Positions 36,285-45,246 are shown, counted from the stretch's first letter. The stretch is DNA of 64,000 bases from Allosphingosinicella deserti (GCF_003012735.1 NZ_PXYI01000001.1:744001-808000); one strand, 5' to 3'. Program-made: numbers and translations. Notes: a model not told the origin generated them from the letters alone.

Positions 36285-38150
36285 TCAGTTTCGGCCACGG
36301 CTGCCTGATGGTGCAAGCCCTGCGGACAGCGCAATCTGGAGAAGCTCCGTAAGGCTACCTGCGTTGAGGCGATTCATGACACTGGCACGGTGGAGCTCCA
36401 CGGTGCGCGGGCTGATACCGAGCTTATTCGCGATCGACTTGTTCGTTCCTCCATCGAGGAGACCAGCGAGCACCTCACGTTCTCGAGAAGTGAGCGCGCT
36501 GACCCGGGCGCCTCCATCGTCGTCGTGCGTGATGTGCCCAACCGTGCCGAGACAGTCCGCGATCGCCATCGCCAGGGAACCACCCGGGGAATCGTCTTCG
36601 GTCAATATGACATAATCTGAGGCGCCCGCCTTCATGGCGGCGACCGCCGCTCCGACCTCCGCTCCGGGCGCGTCGAGGGCGACTGTCGGCAGCGAGATCG
36701 ATCGCGCCTTGAGTTCCCGCTGGAGAGAGAGCCCTTCATTCCTCCCCTTACGAAGGTCGACCAGCACGCAGCCGGGGGAGAGCGCCGGAGCGATTTGGAG
36801 GAAGGCGGAGCCGCTTTGAAAGATCCGCGCCTGATACCCATCGGCCCTCACGACTCCGGCGAGCCGGCGAGCCTCGGCGGCCCCTTTGCAGACGATGTAA
36901 ACGTGACGAACCTTTTCACCGGTGAGGTCTTCAGTGATCCCACCGATCCGGGTCGGCGCGCCATGCTCGTCCAGGATCGGAAAGCTCGTCTCGCGAAGCA
37001 GGTGGATCGCACCGTCGGAAGGACGGACGATCCGGTATTCGAACTGCACGACTTCGCCGGCAATCAGAGATTCGAAGCTGTGCTCGACCTGCTGTCGATC
37101 GTCGGGATGAATGACGTCCATCCACTCGTCCAGATCCAGAGGGGCTTCCGAGCCCGCAACGCCGAAGATCCTCTCATAAGCAGGGCTGCGATAGAGGACG
37201 CGGCGTTCGGCCGGATCGCCGATCCAGATCAGGTTGCTGCTGTTCTCGGCGAAGCTGCGGAACTGCGCCTCGCTCGCGCGAATCGCCGCCTCGTTGCGGC
37301 GCGAGGCGGTGACGTCGATGGCGGCGCCGATAAATACGACGGCGCGCCCTTCTGAGAAGGTGGTCCGCCCCGACGTCGCGATGTACCGAGTGATGCCGTC
37401 GTCGCGCCCGACCACCCTATATTCGAGATTGTAGCTCCCGTCGCCGGCCGGATCGACGCAGGCCGCGATCGCTCGGTGCACTCGCGGCAGATCGTCCGGA
37501 TGGAGGCCGGCTTCGAAAACCTCGTTGTTCACGTCCGCCTCCTGTGGGAGCCCCCACAGCGCACGCATCCGTTCGTCCCAGTCGAAGGCATGCGTGACAG
37601 GATTCCAGGAATAGACCCCAAGGCCCGCCAGCTCCGTCGCGGCGCGCAGGCGGGCTTCGCTGGTCCTCAGCGCTTCCTCGACGGCATGGCGATCGCTGCT
37701 GTCGCGCGAAACGCCGACGACCAACTCGACCGAGCCATCCGGGCCCCGCACCGGGCCCCAGAGGAAGTCGAAATAAGCGGTGTAGCCGGTCGGGGTGCGG
37801 TAGAAGACCTCTTCCTCGACAGTGACTCCGTTCCTCAGGATCCGGTCGATATACCCATTGAGCCGCTCGGTAAGCTCTGCGGGGTAGCCGAGATCCGGAA
37901 AGGTCTTGCCGAGCATCTCGTCGGCGGAAAGCCCGAACAGCCCAAGCATCGCAGGATTGGCATAGACGAACCGTTTCTGCGGGTCGAAGGCGTAGACGAA
38001 ATCAGGTATGGACGACAGCGTCGTTTCGAAGAACCGGACCTTGCCCGCGAGCGCATCGGGCGCCGACCCGGTTGGCTTTGGCGCGGTCTCGAGCTTGGTC
38101 GCGCCCGCCCCGGGTGCGACTTGACTTGGATTTGGAAGATAATCCGACAT
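36285..38150 (-). CDS. Multi-PAS, degenerate-receiver, LuxR-type regulator
   Basis: A 621-residue one-polypeptide sensor-regulator. Three PAS domains lie at about 35-140 (YAFDPQKRFVYANPAMLGLF), 150-270 (GVYSWNPVTHAFDWDERMRA) and 285-400 (LIWIGDPAERRVLYRSPAYE). A receiver-like domain (about 405-520) follows: its central Asp is kept (CVLVDLRKGRNEG), but the N-terminal acidic pair is replaced by VCKGAAEAR. The C-terminus is a LuxR helix-turn-helix (LTSREREVLAGLLDGGTNKS, PRTVELHRASVMNRL). The start at 38150 removes an Arg-rich leader. It is divergent from the alcohol dehydrogenase cluster and is the obvious candidate regulator of it. No kinase domain is present. Confidence 0.9.
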   Translation of the reverse strand: MSDYLPNPSQVAPGAGATKLETAPKPTGSAPDALAGKVRFFETTLSSIPDFVYAFDPQKRFVYANPAMLGLFGLSADEMLGKTFPDLGYPAELTERLNGYIDRILRNGVTVEEEVFYRTPTGYTAYFDFLWGPVRGPDGSVELVVGVSRDSSDRHAVEEALRTSEARLRAATELAGLGVYSWNPVTHAFDWDERMRALWGLPQEADVNNEVFEAGLHPDDLPRVHRAIAACVDPAGDGSYNLEYRVVGRDDGITRYIATSGRTTFSEGRAVVFIGAAIDVTASRRNEAAIRASEAQFRSFAENSSNLIWIGDPAERRVLYRSPAYERIFGVAGSEAPLDLDEWMDVIHPDDRQQVEHSFESLIAGEVVQFEYRIVRPSDGAIHLLRETSFPILDEHGAPTRIGGITEDLTGEKVRHVYIVCKGAAEARRLAGVVRADGYQARIFQSGSAFLQIAPALSPGCVLVDLRKGRNEGLSLQRELKARSISLPTVALDAPGAEVGAAVAAMKAGASDYVILTEDDSPGGSLAMAIADCLGTVGHITHDDDGGARVSALTSREREVLAGLLDGGTNKSIANKLGISPRTVELHRASVMNRLNAGSLTELLQIALSAGLAPSGSRGRN

Positions 38151-38205
38151 CCTGCTCGACCTCCGCGCGCCGGTTTGCCGCCGGGGCGGCAATGCCTCGC
38201 GGCTA

Positions 38206-38236
38206 GGTATGGTTCCCTAGGGATCACCCGAGTACC
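38206..38236. promoter_or_regulatory. Candidate operator between PAS/LuxR gene and ADH cluster
   Basis: A 10-base palindrome TCCCTAGGGA (38214-38223) sits inside a GGTA...TACC frame, midway between the divergent starts at 38150 and 38290. It could be the site of the PAS/LuxR regulator. Confidence 0.35.
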
Positions 38237-38289
38237 CATCGGCCTGCGGCATCTCGATTGCCTCGTTCGGCACACGAGAGGAGATTCGC

Positions 38290-39465
38290 ATGAAAGCCTT
38301 AGTCTGGCACGGCAAGGAGGACGTCCGGTACGACACAGTGACCGACCCCTCCATCGAAAATCCCCGCGATGCCATAATCAAGGTCACGAGTTGCGCGATC
38401 TGCGGCTCTGACCTTCACCTCTTTCACAATCTGATCCCCGCCATGCTGCCCGGCGACATCCTGGGACATGAATCGATGGGCGAGGTTGTCGAGGTCGGCA
38501 GCGACGCCAAGGGCTCGCTCAAGGTCGGTGACCGGGTTGTCATCCCTTTCACGATCCAGTGCGGCGAGTGCGAGCAGTGCCGCAAGGGCAACTTCTCGGT
38601 CTGCCGCCGGACGAACCGCAAGGCCGAACTCGCCGATAAGGCGTTCGGCCACCACACGGCCGGCTTGTTCGGCTACACCCACCTCACCGGCGGCTACCCT
38701 GGGGGCCAAGCCGAATATCTGCGGGTGCCGTTCGCCGACACCACCCACATCAAGGTGCCGGACGGCATCGAGGACGAGAAGCTTTTGTTCCTGTCCGACA
38801 TCCTGCCGACCGGCTGGCAGGCGGCGGTCCAGGCCGACATTCAGCCCGGGGATACCGTCGCAGTTTGGGGCTGCGGTCCGGTGGGACAGATGACCATCCG
38901 CTCGGCAATCTTGCTCGGCGCCGAGCAGGTGATCGCGATCGACCATCTCCCTGAGCGGCTGTCGATGGCGGAGGCGGCCGGCGCAATCACCATCAACTTC
39001 GAGGAGGAAAGCGTCATCGCGCGTCTCAACGAACTGACCGGCGGAGAAGGACCGCACAAATGCATCGACGCGGTCGGCGCCGAAGCTCACGTCAGTATGG
39101 GTCAACCCGACACAATCCTGGATCGCGCCAAGCAGATGCTGCTGGCCGAGAATGACCGGCCGCACGTCCTGCGCGAGATGATCTATGCCTGCCGGGTCGC
39201 AGGGGTCATCTCGATCATCGGCGTCTATACAGGCCTCGTCGACAAGGTTCCGATGGGCCAGGCGATGAACAAGGGCCTGACCTTCCGGATGGCACAGGCG
39301 CACGTGCCTCGCTGGACCGACGATCTGCTGCGGATGATCGAGGACGGCCGGATCGATCCCTCCTTCGTGATCACCCACAAGGTCGATCTGTCGGCCGGTC
39401 CGGAAATGTACCGCACGTTCCGCGACAAGTCGGACAGCTGCATCAAGGTGATGCTCCGGCCCTGA
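38290..39465 (+). CDS. Zinc-dependent alcohol dehydrogenase (FDH-like), copy 1
   Basis: A 391-residue medium-chain dehydrogenase close to glutathione-independent formaldehyde dehydrogenases. Catalytic-zinc segment [13 protein letters not shown] and [14 protein letters not shown]; structural zinc loop [18 protein letters not shown]-binding Rossmann [18 protein letters not shown] and the following acidic residue in [11 protein letters not shown]. All expected ligands are present. A good ribosome site (GGAG) precedes the ATG. It is the first gene of a long co-directional cluster and has a paralogue seven genes downstream. Likely substrate is a small alcohol or aldehyde; formaldehyde cannot be confirmed. 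Confidence 0.95.
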   Translation: MKALVWHGKEDVRYDTVTDPSIENPRDAIIKVTSCAICGSDLHLFHNLIPAMLPGDILGHESMGEVVEVGSDAKGSLKVGDRVVIPFTIQCGECEQCRKGNFSVCRRTNRKAELADKAFGHHTAGLFGYTHLTGGYPGGQAEYLRVPFADTTHIKVPDGIEDEKLLFLSDILPTGWQAAVQADIQPGDTVAVWGCGPVGQMTIRSAILLGAEQVIAIDHLPERLSMAEAAGAITINFEEESVIARLNELTGGEGPHKCIDAVGAEAHVSMGQPDTILDRAKQMLLAENDRPHVLREMIYACRVAGVISIIGVYTGLVDKVPMGQAMNKGLTFRMAQAHVPRWTDDLLRMIEDGRIDPSFVITHKVDLSAGPEMYRTFRDKSDSCIKVMLRP

Positions 39466-39491
39466 TCCGTTCAGCTTGAAAAGGTAAGCAA

Positions 39492-40079
39492 ATGCCACTC
39501 ACCAATGTTACAGGAATCGCCCGCTCGGAGGGAGACCCGAGGGTGGAGCGCAAGGGGCCGAGCTCCCTCACCGGACCCGACCGGCTGGCGCGGGCGCTCG
39601 GCTGGTTCTCGATCGGACTCGGCATTGCCGAGCTGGTCGCGCCCGGCCGTATCGCGCGCACGCTCGGGCTCGAGGGAAAGGAAGGCCTGATCCGAGCCTA
39701 TGGCGTCCGCGAGATCGCGAGCGCGGTGCCGACGCTCTCGGTGGACAAGCAGGTCGGCCTCGCCTCCCGGATCGGCGGCGATGCGCTCGATCTCGGGACG
39801 CTCGCATTGGCGCTCCGCTCGGACAATCCGAAGCGGGACAATGCCGCAATCGCCACCGCGCTCGTCGTCGGGATCACCTTGCTCGACCTGTTCGCCTATT
39901 TCGGGACCAAGTCCGTGCACAGCCGCGAACCAGGCAGCGGACGCGATTACTCCGATCGGAGCGGCCTGCCGCGCGGTGCCCAAGCGTCTCGCGGCCTTGC
40001 GCGCAAGGACTTCGACATCCCGGCCGATTACCGGGCGGAGGGCCGGGTCGCCCACGCGGTGCCGGAGCGGGCGGCATAG
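39492..40079 (+). CDS. Small membrane protein related to cyclase/dehydrase N-domain
   Basis: A 195-residue protein with an N-terminal amphipathic part and hydrophobic segments at about 35-55 (ALGWFSIGLGIAELVAPGRI) and 118-140 (AAIATALVVGITLLDLFAYF). The pattern LGWFSIGLGxAELxAPxxxA..LG and GVREIASA is found in membrane proteins fused to, or beside, SRPBCC cyclase/dehydrase-like domains; here an SRPBCC gene follows a little downstream (41963). The C-terminal 50 residues are polar and cytoplasmic-looking. No enzymatic motif is present. Probably an accessory membrane protein of this cluster. Confidence 0.75.
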   Translation: MPLTNVTGIARSEGDPRVERKGPSSLTGPDRLARALGWFSIGLGIAELVAPGRIARTLGLEGKEGLIRAYGVREIASAVPTLSVDKQVGLASRIGGDALDLGTLALALRSDNPKRDNAAIATALVVGITLLDLFAYFGTKSVHSREPGSGRDYSDRSGLPRGAQASRGLARKDFDIPADYRAEGRVAHAVPERAA

Positions 40080-40104
40080 GTTCGGAACGAACGAGGCGCC
40101 GCAC

Positions 40105-41208
40105 ATGACACTCGAACAGATCGCCGGGGCGGCGCTGGTCGTCCTCTTCCTTGTCGATATTTTCCTGACGGTGCTTTACGCGCGCGCCGGCACCGGTCTG
40201 ATCGCGCCTTACTGGAACCGGGCAATTTGGGCGCTGAAGGGAGTCATCGCGGGGCTGTTCGGCCGCCGCCGGGCCAAAGTGCTGACCTTCGCCGGCCCGC
40301 TGATCGTCGTCTCACTGATCGTCTTCTGGGCGCTCGGCCTCACGATCGGCTCCGCGCTGCTGATCCGCCCTGAACTGGGCGACTCCATCCGCCCGTCGAG
40401 CGGCGACACCCCCCGCGATTTCGTGACAGCCCTTCTGGTCGCCGGCAACAGCCTCTCGATCGTCGGCAGTGGCGACTATTCCCCGCATTCGCCCGGTACG
40501 CGCCTCCTCTACCTGCTCAACTCCCTAATCGGTGCGTCGGTGCTGTCGCTGGTGCTGAGCTACATCGTGCAAATCTACTCGGCGCTGCGAGAACGCAACG
40601 CGTTGGCCCTCACCATCCACTTGATGACCGGCGGCACTGGCGATGCCGCCCAGATGCTGGCGCGGGTCATACCAGATGGTGACAGTAGCAACACGTCGAG
40701 CGAACTCGGCAATGTTTCGCGCGCGCTCGCGGCTGTGAAAGAGGCGCACCATTTCTACCCTCTGCTCTTTTATTTCCGGTTCGACGAGCCGTTCTATTCG
40801 GTGTCGCGATCCAGTCTGGTCCTGCTCGATCTGGTCGCCCTGATCCGGACCGCGCTCGACCCGCAGCGCTATGCCGCGGTGATCCGCTCGGCCCCGGTCG
40901 ACAGTCTCCACCATGGCGCGCTGATGCTGCTCCAGACACTCGATCGCAACTTCGTGACCGCCAGCGGAGGGAAAGCAGACTGGCAAGCCGAAGGCCGCAG
41001 CCGGCAAAGCTACGCCGCCGCGCTGACGATGTTGCGGGAGGGGAACATCGCGGCACGGCCGGACGGGGTCGAACGATATCTCGAGGTTCGGCGCGAGTGG
41101 GAACCGCTCGTCCGCCGCGTGGCACCGTTCTTGGGCTACGGGATCGACGAGATCGACCGGCGAGGAGCGGCCGGGGGTGCGCAGGCGGGTGCCGGCAATG
41201 CGGTCTGA
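40105..41208 (+). CDS. Ion-channel (Ion_trans_2 type) protein with atypical filter
   Basis: A 367-residue membrane protein. Hydrophobic helices lie at about 8-25, 53-77 and 135-155, with a pore helix and loop near 100-125. The selectivity-filter position reads SIVGSGDYSP, where potassium channels have TVGYGD. The long C-terminal cytoplasmic part (about 160-367) is helical and has no RCK or cyclic-nucleotide motif that I can see. The ATG at 40105 is chosen because the frame upstream overlaps the previous gene. It lies within the ADH cluster. Probably a cation channel of the two-transmembrane-pore class; ion preference is uncertain. Confidence 0.8.
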   Translation: MTLEQIAGAALVVLFLVDIFLTVLYARAGTGLIAPYWNRAIWALKGVIAGLFGRRRAKVLTFAGPLIVVSLIVFWALGLTIGSALLIRPELGDSIRPSSGDTPRDFVTALLVAGNSLSIVGSGDYSPHSPGTRLLYLLNSLIGASVLSLVLSYIVQIYSALRERNALALTIHLMTGGTGDAAQMLARVIPDGDSSNTSSELGNVSRALAAVKEAHHFYPLLFYFRFDEPFYSVSRSSLVLLDLVALIRTALDPQRYAAVIRSAPVDSLHHGALMLLQTLDRNFVTASGGKADWQAEGRSRQSYAAALTMLREGNIAARPDGVERYLEVRREWEPLVRRVAPFLGYGIDEIDRRGAAGGAQAGAGNAV

Positions 41209-41455
41209 GGGTGATGATCCGCGCCCAGACGAGGGCGCGTCGCAAGGTGCCGATCGCGCCACGACCAGCCATTGGCGTCATGGCGAAACTCGGTCCCGGG
41301 AGGATGTGGACTACTTCCAAGAGCGAGCCGAACAAGAGCTCGGGCGCGCGGAGCTGGCGAACCATCCCGATACTGCGCGAGTCCATGCGCTGCTCGCAGG
41401 CTATTATCTCGATCGCGTTCACAACCGGCCGAGCGGCCGTGGCGTGGCTTCGTGA
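41198..41455 (+). CDS. Small acidic hypothetical protein
   Basis: An 85-residue soluble protein whose ATG overlaps the last eleven bases of the channel gene. The second half is an amphipathic helical pair (DVDYFQERAEQELGRAELAN, TARVHALLAGYYLDRVH) of a kind common in small sphingomonad proteins. The first half is polar and probably disordered. I do not know its function. The overlap with the channel gene suggests co-expression. Confidence 0.6.
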   Translation: MRSEGDDPRPDEGASQGADRATTSHWRHGETRSREDVDYFQERAEQELGRAELANHPDTARVHALLAGYYLDRVHNRPSGRGVAS

Positions 41456-41551
41456 CCTCTTGCGTCACTCAACTCCGTCCACGCGCTTGGGTCGCCAGCA
41501 GCGCTGTAGCCGTGTCGAAATCGAGCAAGGCAATCAGAAAGGAGCGCCATC

Positions 41552-41896
41552 ATGGCAGACGACCATAGCCCGCCCGTGAACAAGGCGCTGTTCGTGCGCC
41601 TGCAAGCGAAGCCCGGCAAGGAGTCCGAACTGGAGAGCTTCCTTCGCGACGGGCTGTCGGCCGTCATGGAGGAGCAGGACACGACCACCTGGTACGCCGT
41701 GCGTCTCGGCCATGACGACTTCGCCATCTTCGACACCTTTCCCGGCGAGAAAGGGCGGCTGGCACACCTTGCCGGCAAGGTCGGGCGCGGGCTGATCGCC
41801 AAGACGCCGGAGTTGCTGGAAGGCATCCCCAAGATCGAGCACGCCCAGGTGCTCGCTTACAAACTTCCGGGCGGGGGCGGCCAAGTCGACGGCTGA
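41552..41896 (+). CDS. Antibiotic biosynthesis monooxygenase (ABM) domain protein
   Basis: A 114-residue dimeric alpha+beta-barrel protein of the ABM/YgiN-like class; such proteins act as quinol oxygenases, haem-degrading enzymes or of unknown role. It begins with strand KALFVRLQAKPGKESELESF and continues with TTTWYAVRLGHDDFAIFDTF. No cofactor motif is expected in this fold. A strong AAAGGAG lies upstream of the ATG. It is placed between the small ORF and the SRPBCC gene in the ADH cluster and may remove reactive quinone-type products. Confidence 0.85.
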   Translation: MADDHSPPVNKALFVRLQAKPGKESELESFLRDGLSAVMEEQDTTTWYAVRLGHDDFAIFDTFPGEKGRLAHLAGKVGRGLIAKTPELLEGIPKIEHAQVLAYKLPGGGGQVDG

Positions 41897-41962
41897 GGTT
41901 CGGAGCCGAAGATCTCCCGTTACCCGAGCCACCGACATCGCTTCAGCAGAATGGAGATTTCC

Positions 41963-42478
41963 ATGAACGCCGTCACACACGATTCCAGCCTGGACGCGGA
42001 CGCGCGTGCTGCGGTCACGATCGGCAGGCCTGCCGACGAGCTTCGCACCCTTTGGCTTCGCCCCGATACTCAGTCCCGCATCTGGTCGCATTTCGCCGAC
42101 GTGACGCCGATCGATGAGCGGACCGCCGAGTGGGTCGCTCACGGGCCGGCCGGAGGTGAATACCGCTGGCGCACCGAGCTTGCGGCCGGCGGCACGAACG
42201 AGCTCCGCTGGTCCAGCTCCGACGGCGCCGACGTGGCGAACGCAGGCGTGCTGGTTTTCCAGCCCGCACCGGGCGATCGCGGCACGGAGCTCCACCTCGA
42301 CGTGCGGTTCGATCCACCCGGTGGCCCGCTCGGCCAGGCGCTGAGCAAGCTGTTCCACCTCGTGCCTCGCGAGATCGTGCTGAAGGCGCTCTACAAATTC
42401 CGCGCGCTCGCCCTCACCGGCGAAATCCCCACCACCGATCCGCAACCCGCCGCCCGCAAGGGCGGCACCGACCGCTAG
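41963..42478 (+). CDS. SRPBCC-fold (cyclase/dehydrase-like) protein
   Basis: A 171-residue protein of the START/SRPBCC superfamily, which binds hydrophobic ligands. The family pattern is visible: RPADELRTLWLRPDTQSRIW, where membrane-anchored cyclase/dehydrases have the same line, then DVTPIDERTAEWVAHGPAGG, EYRWRTELAAGG and FQPAPGDRGTELHLDVRFDP. GGAG lies seven bases upstream of the ATG at 41963; the ATG at 41951 is less likely. It probably works with the membrane protein at 39492, with which related proteins are often fused. It ends 10 bases before the second ADH. Confidence 0.82.
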   Translation: MNAVTHDSSLDADARAAVTIGRPADELRTLWLRPDTQSRIWSHFADVTPIDERTAEWVAHGPAGGEYRWRTELAAGGTNELRWSSSDGADVANAGVLVFQPAPGDRGTELHLDVRFDPPGGPLGQALSKLFHLVPREIVLKALYKFRALALTGEIPTTDPQPAARKGGTDR

Positions 42479-42488
42479 GAGCAAGACG

Positions 42489-43652
42489 ATGCGCGCACTC
42501 TGCTGGAACGGCGTCAACGATCTTCGCGTCGAGACGGTCGCCGACCCCGAGATCCTCAACCTTAGGGACGTGATCCTCAAGGTCCGTCTCACCACCACCT
42601 GCGGGTCCGACCTGCACCTTATTGATGGCCTGATCCCGACGATGCGCGAGGGCGACGTTCTGGGTCACGAATTCATGGGCGAGATCGTCGATGTCGGGCG
42701 CGAGGTGACAAAGGTAAAAAGGGGCGACCGCGTCGTCGTTCCCTCCTTCATCGCCTGCGGCCAATGCTGGTACTGCCAGCACGACCAATATTCGCTGTGC
42801 GACACCAGCCACCCGAAACCCGAGCTGCAAGAGCCTCTGCTCGGCTATCCGACCGGCGGCATCTACGCTTACTCGCACGCCTTCGGCGGCTATGCGGGTT
42901 CGCACGCCGAATATGTCCGGGTGCCGTTCGCCGACACGGACTGCTTCCTCGTCCCCGACGGCCTGTCTGACGAGAACGCCCTGTTCATCTCGGACGCGGC
43001 GCCGACCGGCTTCATGGGCGCGGACTTCTGCAACATCCAGCGCGGCGACGTGATCGCGGTCTGGGGCTGCGGCGGAGTAGGCCTGATGGCGCAGCAGAGC
43101 GCGATGATCCTCGGCGCCGAGCGCGTGATCGCCATTGATCGCTATCCCGAGCGCCTCGCGCAGGCGGAGGCCTTCGGCGCCATTCCGCTCGACTACACCA
43201 AGGTGGATGTGATCGAAGCGCTCAAGGAACTGACCGGCGGACGCGGCCCCGACGCCTGCATCGACGCAGTCGGCATGGAGGCGGACGGTACCGGCGTCCA
43301 GCACGCCTATGACCGGGTCAAGCAGGCGCTCTACCTGGAATCGGACCGTGGCGCCGCGCTACGGCAAGCCATGCTCGCCGTCCGTAAGGGCGGTACGCTT
43401 TCCATCCTCGGCGTCTACGCGCTGATGGACAAGTTCCCGCTCGGGTTGCTGATGAACAAGGGCGTCACGGTTCGAACCGCCCAGCAGCACGGCCAGGCTT
43501 ATGTCCCGCGCCTGCTCGAGCATGCTCAGCGCGGCGAGCTGACGCCAGCCGCTTTGGCCACCCACCGCTTTTCCCTCGAGGAGAGCCCGAAGGGGTACCA
43601 CATGTTCAAGCACAAGGAGGATGGCTGCCTCCGAGCCGTGTTCGCGCCGTGA
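42489..43652 (+). CDS. Zinc-dependent alcohol dehydrogenase (FDH-like), copy 2
   Basis: A 387-residue paralogue of the gene at 38290. Catalytic zinc site TTCGSDLHLIDG and GHEFMGEIVDVG; structural zinc loop CGQCWYCQHDQYSLC; Rossmann segment WGCGGVGLMAQQSAMILG. All zinc ligands are present. It differs from copy 1 in the structural loop and C-terminal part, so the substrates may differ. Its stop overlaps the GTG start of the aldo/keto reductase by four bases. Confidence 0.95.
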   Translation: MRALCWNGVNDLRVETVADPEILNLRDVILKVRLTTTCGSDLHLIDGLIPTMREGDVLGHEFMGEIVDVGREVTKVKRGDRVVVPSFIACGQCWYCQHDQYSLCDTSHPKPELQEPLLGYPTGGIYAYSHAFGGYAGSHAEYVRVPFADTDCFLVPDGLSDENALFISDAAPTGFMGADFCNIQRGDVIAVWGCGGVGLMAQQSAMILGAERVIAIDRYPERLAQAEAFGAIPLDYTKVDVIEALKELTGGRGPDACIDAVGMEADGTGVQHAYDRVKQALYLESDRGAALRQAMLAVRKGGTLSILGVYALMDKFPLGLLMNKGVTVRTAQQHGQAYVPRLLEHAQRGELTPAALATHRFSLEESPKGYHMFKHKEDGCLRAVFAP

Positions 43653-44497
43653 CCGGCGTGGAGCGACGCCCTTTCGGCCCTGTTCCCCGCGACGTCTCGG
43701 TTATTGGCCAGGGCACGTGGTATATCGACGACGCGCACCGGCCCACTGCCGTCGCCGCGCTGCGCCGGGGTCTCGACCTCGGCATGACCCACATCGACAC
43801 CGCCGAAATGTATGGCGACGCCGAGGAGGTGGTGGGGGAGGCGATTATCGGCCGCCGTGACGAGCTGTTCGTTGTCTCAAAGGTCCTCCCCAGCAACGCC
43901 TCGCGGGCCGGGACGGTGGCGGCTTGCGAGCGCTCGCTCGCGCGCCTGCGCACCGACCGTTTGGACTGCTACCTGCTGCACTGGCCCGGTTCGCACCCGC
44001 TCGAGGACACGTTCGCCGCCTTCGAGCGGCTTCGCGAGCAGGGCAAGATCCTGTCCTGGGGGGTGAGCAACTTCGATGTGCCCGATCTTGAAGCGGCCTG
44101 GGCGGCCGGCGGCGAGGGCCGCATCGCCTGTAACCAGGTACTCTACCATCTGGAGGAGCGTGCGATCGAGCACGCGGTGCTGCCTTGGTGCGAGGAGCGC
44201 GGTGTCGCGGTCGTTGCCTACAGCCCCTTCGGTCATGGAAATTTCCCCGGCCAACGCTCACCCGGCGGCCGTGTGCTGGAGGAGATCGCGGCAAGCCAGG
44301 GCGCGACCGCGCGCCAGGTGGCGCTCGCCTTCCTCGTGCGGCGGCCAACCTGCTTCGCAATCCCCAAGGCGTCCAGCCCTGAACACGCCGCCGATAACGC
44401 GGGCGCCGGCGCGCTCAAGCTGACCCAAGCCGAGTTTGCCCGGATCGATGCGGCGTTTCCACTAGGCTCGAAGCCGAGCCGACTTCCCATGCTATAG
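43649..44497 (+). CDS. Aldo/keto reductase
   Basis: A 282-residue NADPH-dependent TIM-barrel reductase of the AKR superfamily. DTAEMYGDAEEVVGEAI carries the catalytic Asp and Tyr, VSKVLPSNASRAG the catalytic Lys, and LDCYLLHWPGSHPLEDTF the catalytic His. NADPH-binding residues are in FAIPKASSPEHAADN. The GTG start overlaps the ADH stop, so it is translationally coupled. It is the last gene of the cluster. It would reduce aldehydes that the two dehydrogenases act on from the other side; the actual substrate is unknown. Confidence 0.93.
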   Translation: MTGVERRPFGPVPRDVSVIGQGTWYIDDAHRPTAVAALRRGLDLGMTHIDTAEMYGDAEEVVGEAIIGRRDELFVVSKVLPSNASRAGTVAACERSLARLRTDRLDCYLLHWPGSHPLEDTFAAFERLREQGKILSWGVSNFDVPDLEAAWAAGGEGRIACNQVLYHLEERAIEHAVLPWCEERGVAVVAYSPFGHGNFPGQRSPGGRVLEEIAASQGATARQVALAFLVRRPTCFAIPKASSPEHAADNAGAGALKLTQAEFARIDAAFPLGSKPSRLPML

Positions 44498-45114
44498 GCT
44501 CGGTATACCTCGCCACCCCCCTCCGCGTCTCGCGCCAGTATCGCGGTCGAGGAGGGCTACGCCTCATGGGGCGGAATGGCCGCGATGAGAGCGATGGGGC
44601 TACTCGAAAGGAGCCGGATGGTATGCTCGGCTCAGCGGATTGAGGTGAACAGCGCTCGCGACAACATGATCGCGTGCCGCTGATGACCCACGGCGGACCA
44701 GCCGCCCCGGTTCACAAAGAGCTCGCGATCGCATGCAACCGGCTCTGCGGTTTGACCCAGCGGTTCGGGATGGACGAGATTGGCGCTGAGCCGACCGGCG
44801 GGTTTGCGCGGTGTGAACGGCGGCTTCCGCCAGAAGCTGCCGTTTACTGGCCTGCGCGGCGACGGCCGCCTTTGGTCGGGAGCTGTCTTCGACCCATGCG
44901 CGATAAGGGCGGGCATGCCGCTTTCAAGGCGTCCAGTCCGCCTTTCGCCACCCGCCGATTCCGGTCGATTGGCGCCTCGTCGGCAGCACTTGCAGTTGGT
45001 CCACCGCGAGGCTGAGCGTCCCGCGATCATTCAAACAGTGTCGCGAAAGCCAAGCGAAACGTTCGATATGCGTTTCCTCGCGGATCGTCAGGCAACATCT
45101 TTTTGGCGGGAAAC
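44498..45114. other. No convincing gene
   Basis: About 620 bases after the aldo/keto reductase. ORFs on both strands are mutually overlapping and unrecognised. The sequence looks like eroded DNA between the ADH cluster and the SigF-like region. Confidence 0.4.
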
Positions 45115-45188
45115 TGGCGCGCTCGACACGATTCGAACCTGTGGCGCCGAGTTCCTCCAGATCGACCGTGCGCCAACTCACCGACTGC
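45115..45188 (-). other. Decayed tRNA-like sequence
   Basis: On the minus strand the 3' part contains GGTTCGAATC, the standard T-loop, with a T-stem of four pairs in five, and ends in CCA; 74 bases upstream the presumed 5' acceptor strand pairs at five of seven positions. The D and anticodon arms do not fold properly. Probably a tRNA relic or an integration scar, not a functional tRNA. Confidence 0.3.
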
Positions 45189-45195
45189 GGTCCCT

Positions 45196-45221
45196 GTAAC
45201 CGGTCCGGCCTCCAGGCCGTA
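45196..45221 (+). promoter_or_regulatory. SigF-type promoter (GTAACC-N16-CGTA)
   Basis: GTAACC at 45196-45201 and CGTA at 45218-45221, with a 16-base spacer. The -10 element ends 25 bases before the ATG of the exported hydrolase at 45247. The pattern is the Caulobacter SigF motif with one change in the -10. Confidence 0.6.
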
Positions 45222-45246
45222 TCGGTCGCTGAAAGGCAACCGAAAC

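Noticed and set aside
41899-41923. GTAACG-N15-CGAA on the minus strand
   Set aside because: The spacer is 15, and no minus-strand gene follows; it lies before plus-strand genes of the ADH cluster.
45115-45188. Functional tRNA gene
   Set aside because: Only the T-arm and CCA end are convincing; the anticodon stem and D-stem do not pair, and the acceptor stem has two mismatches.
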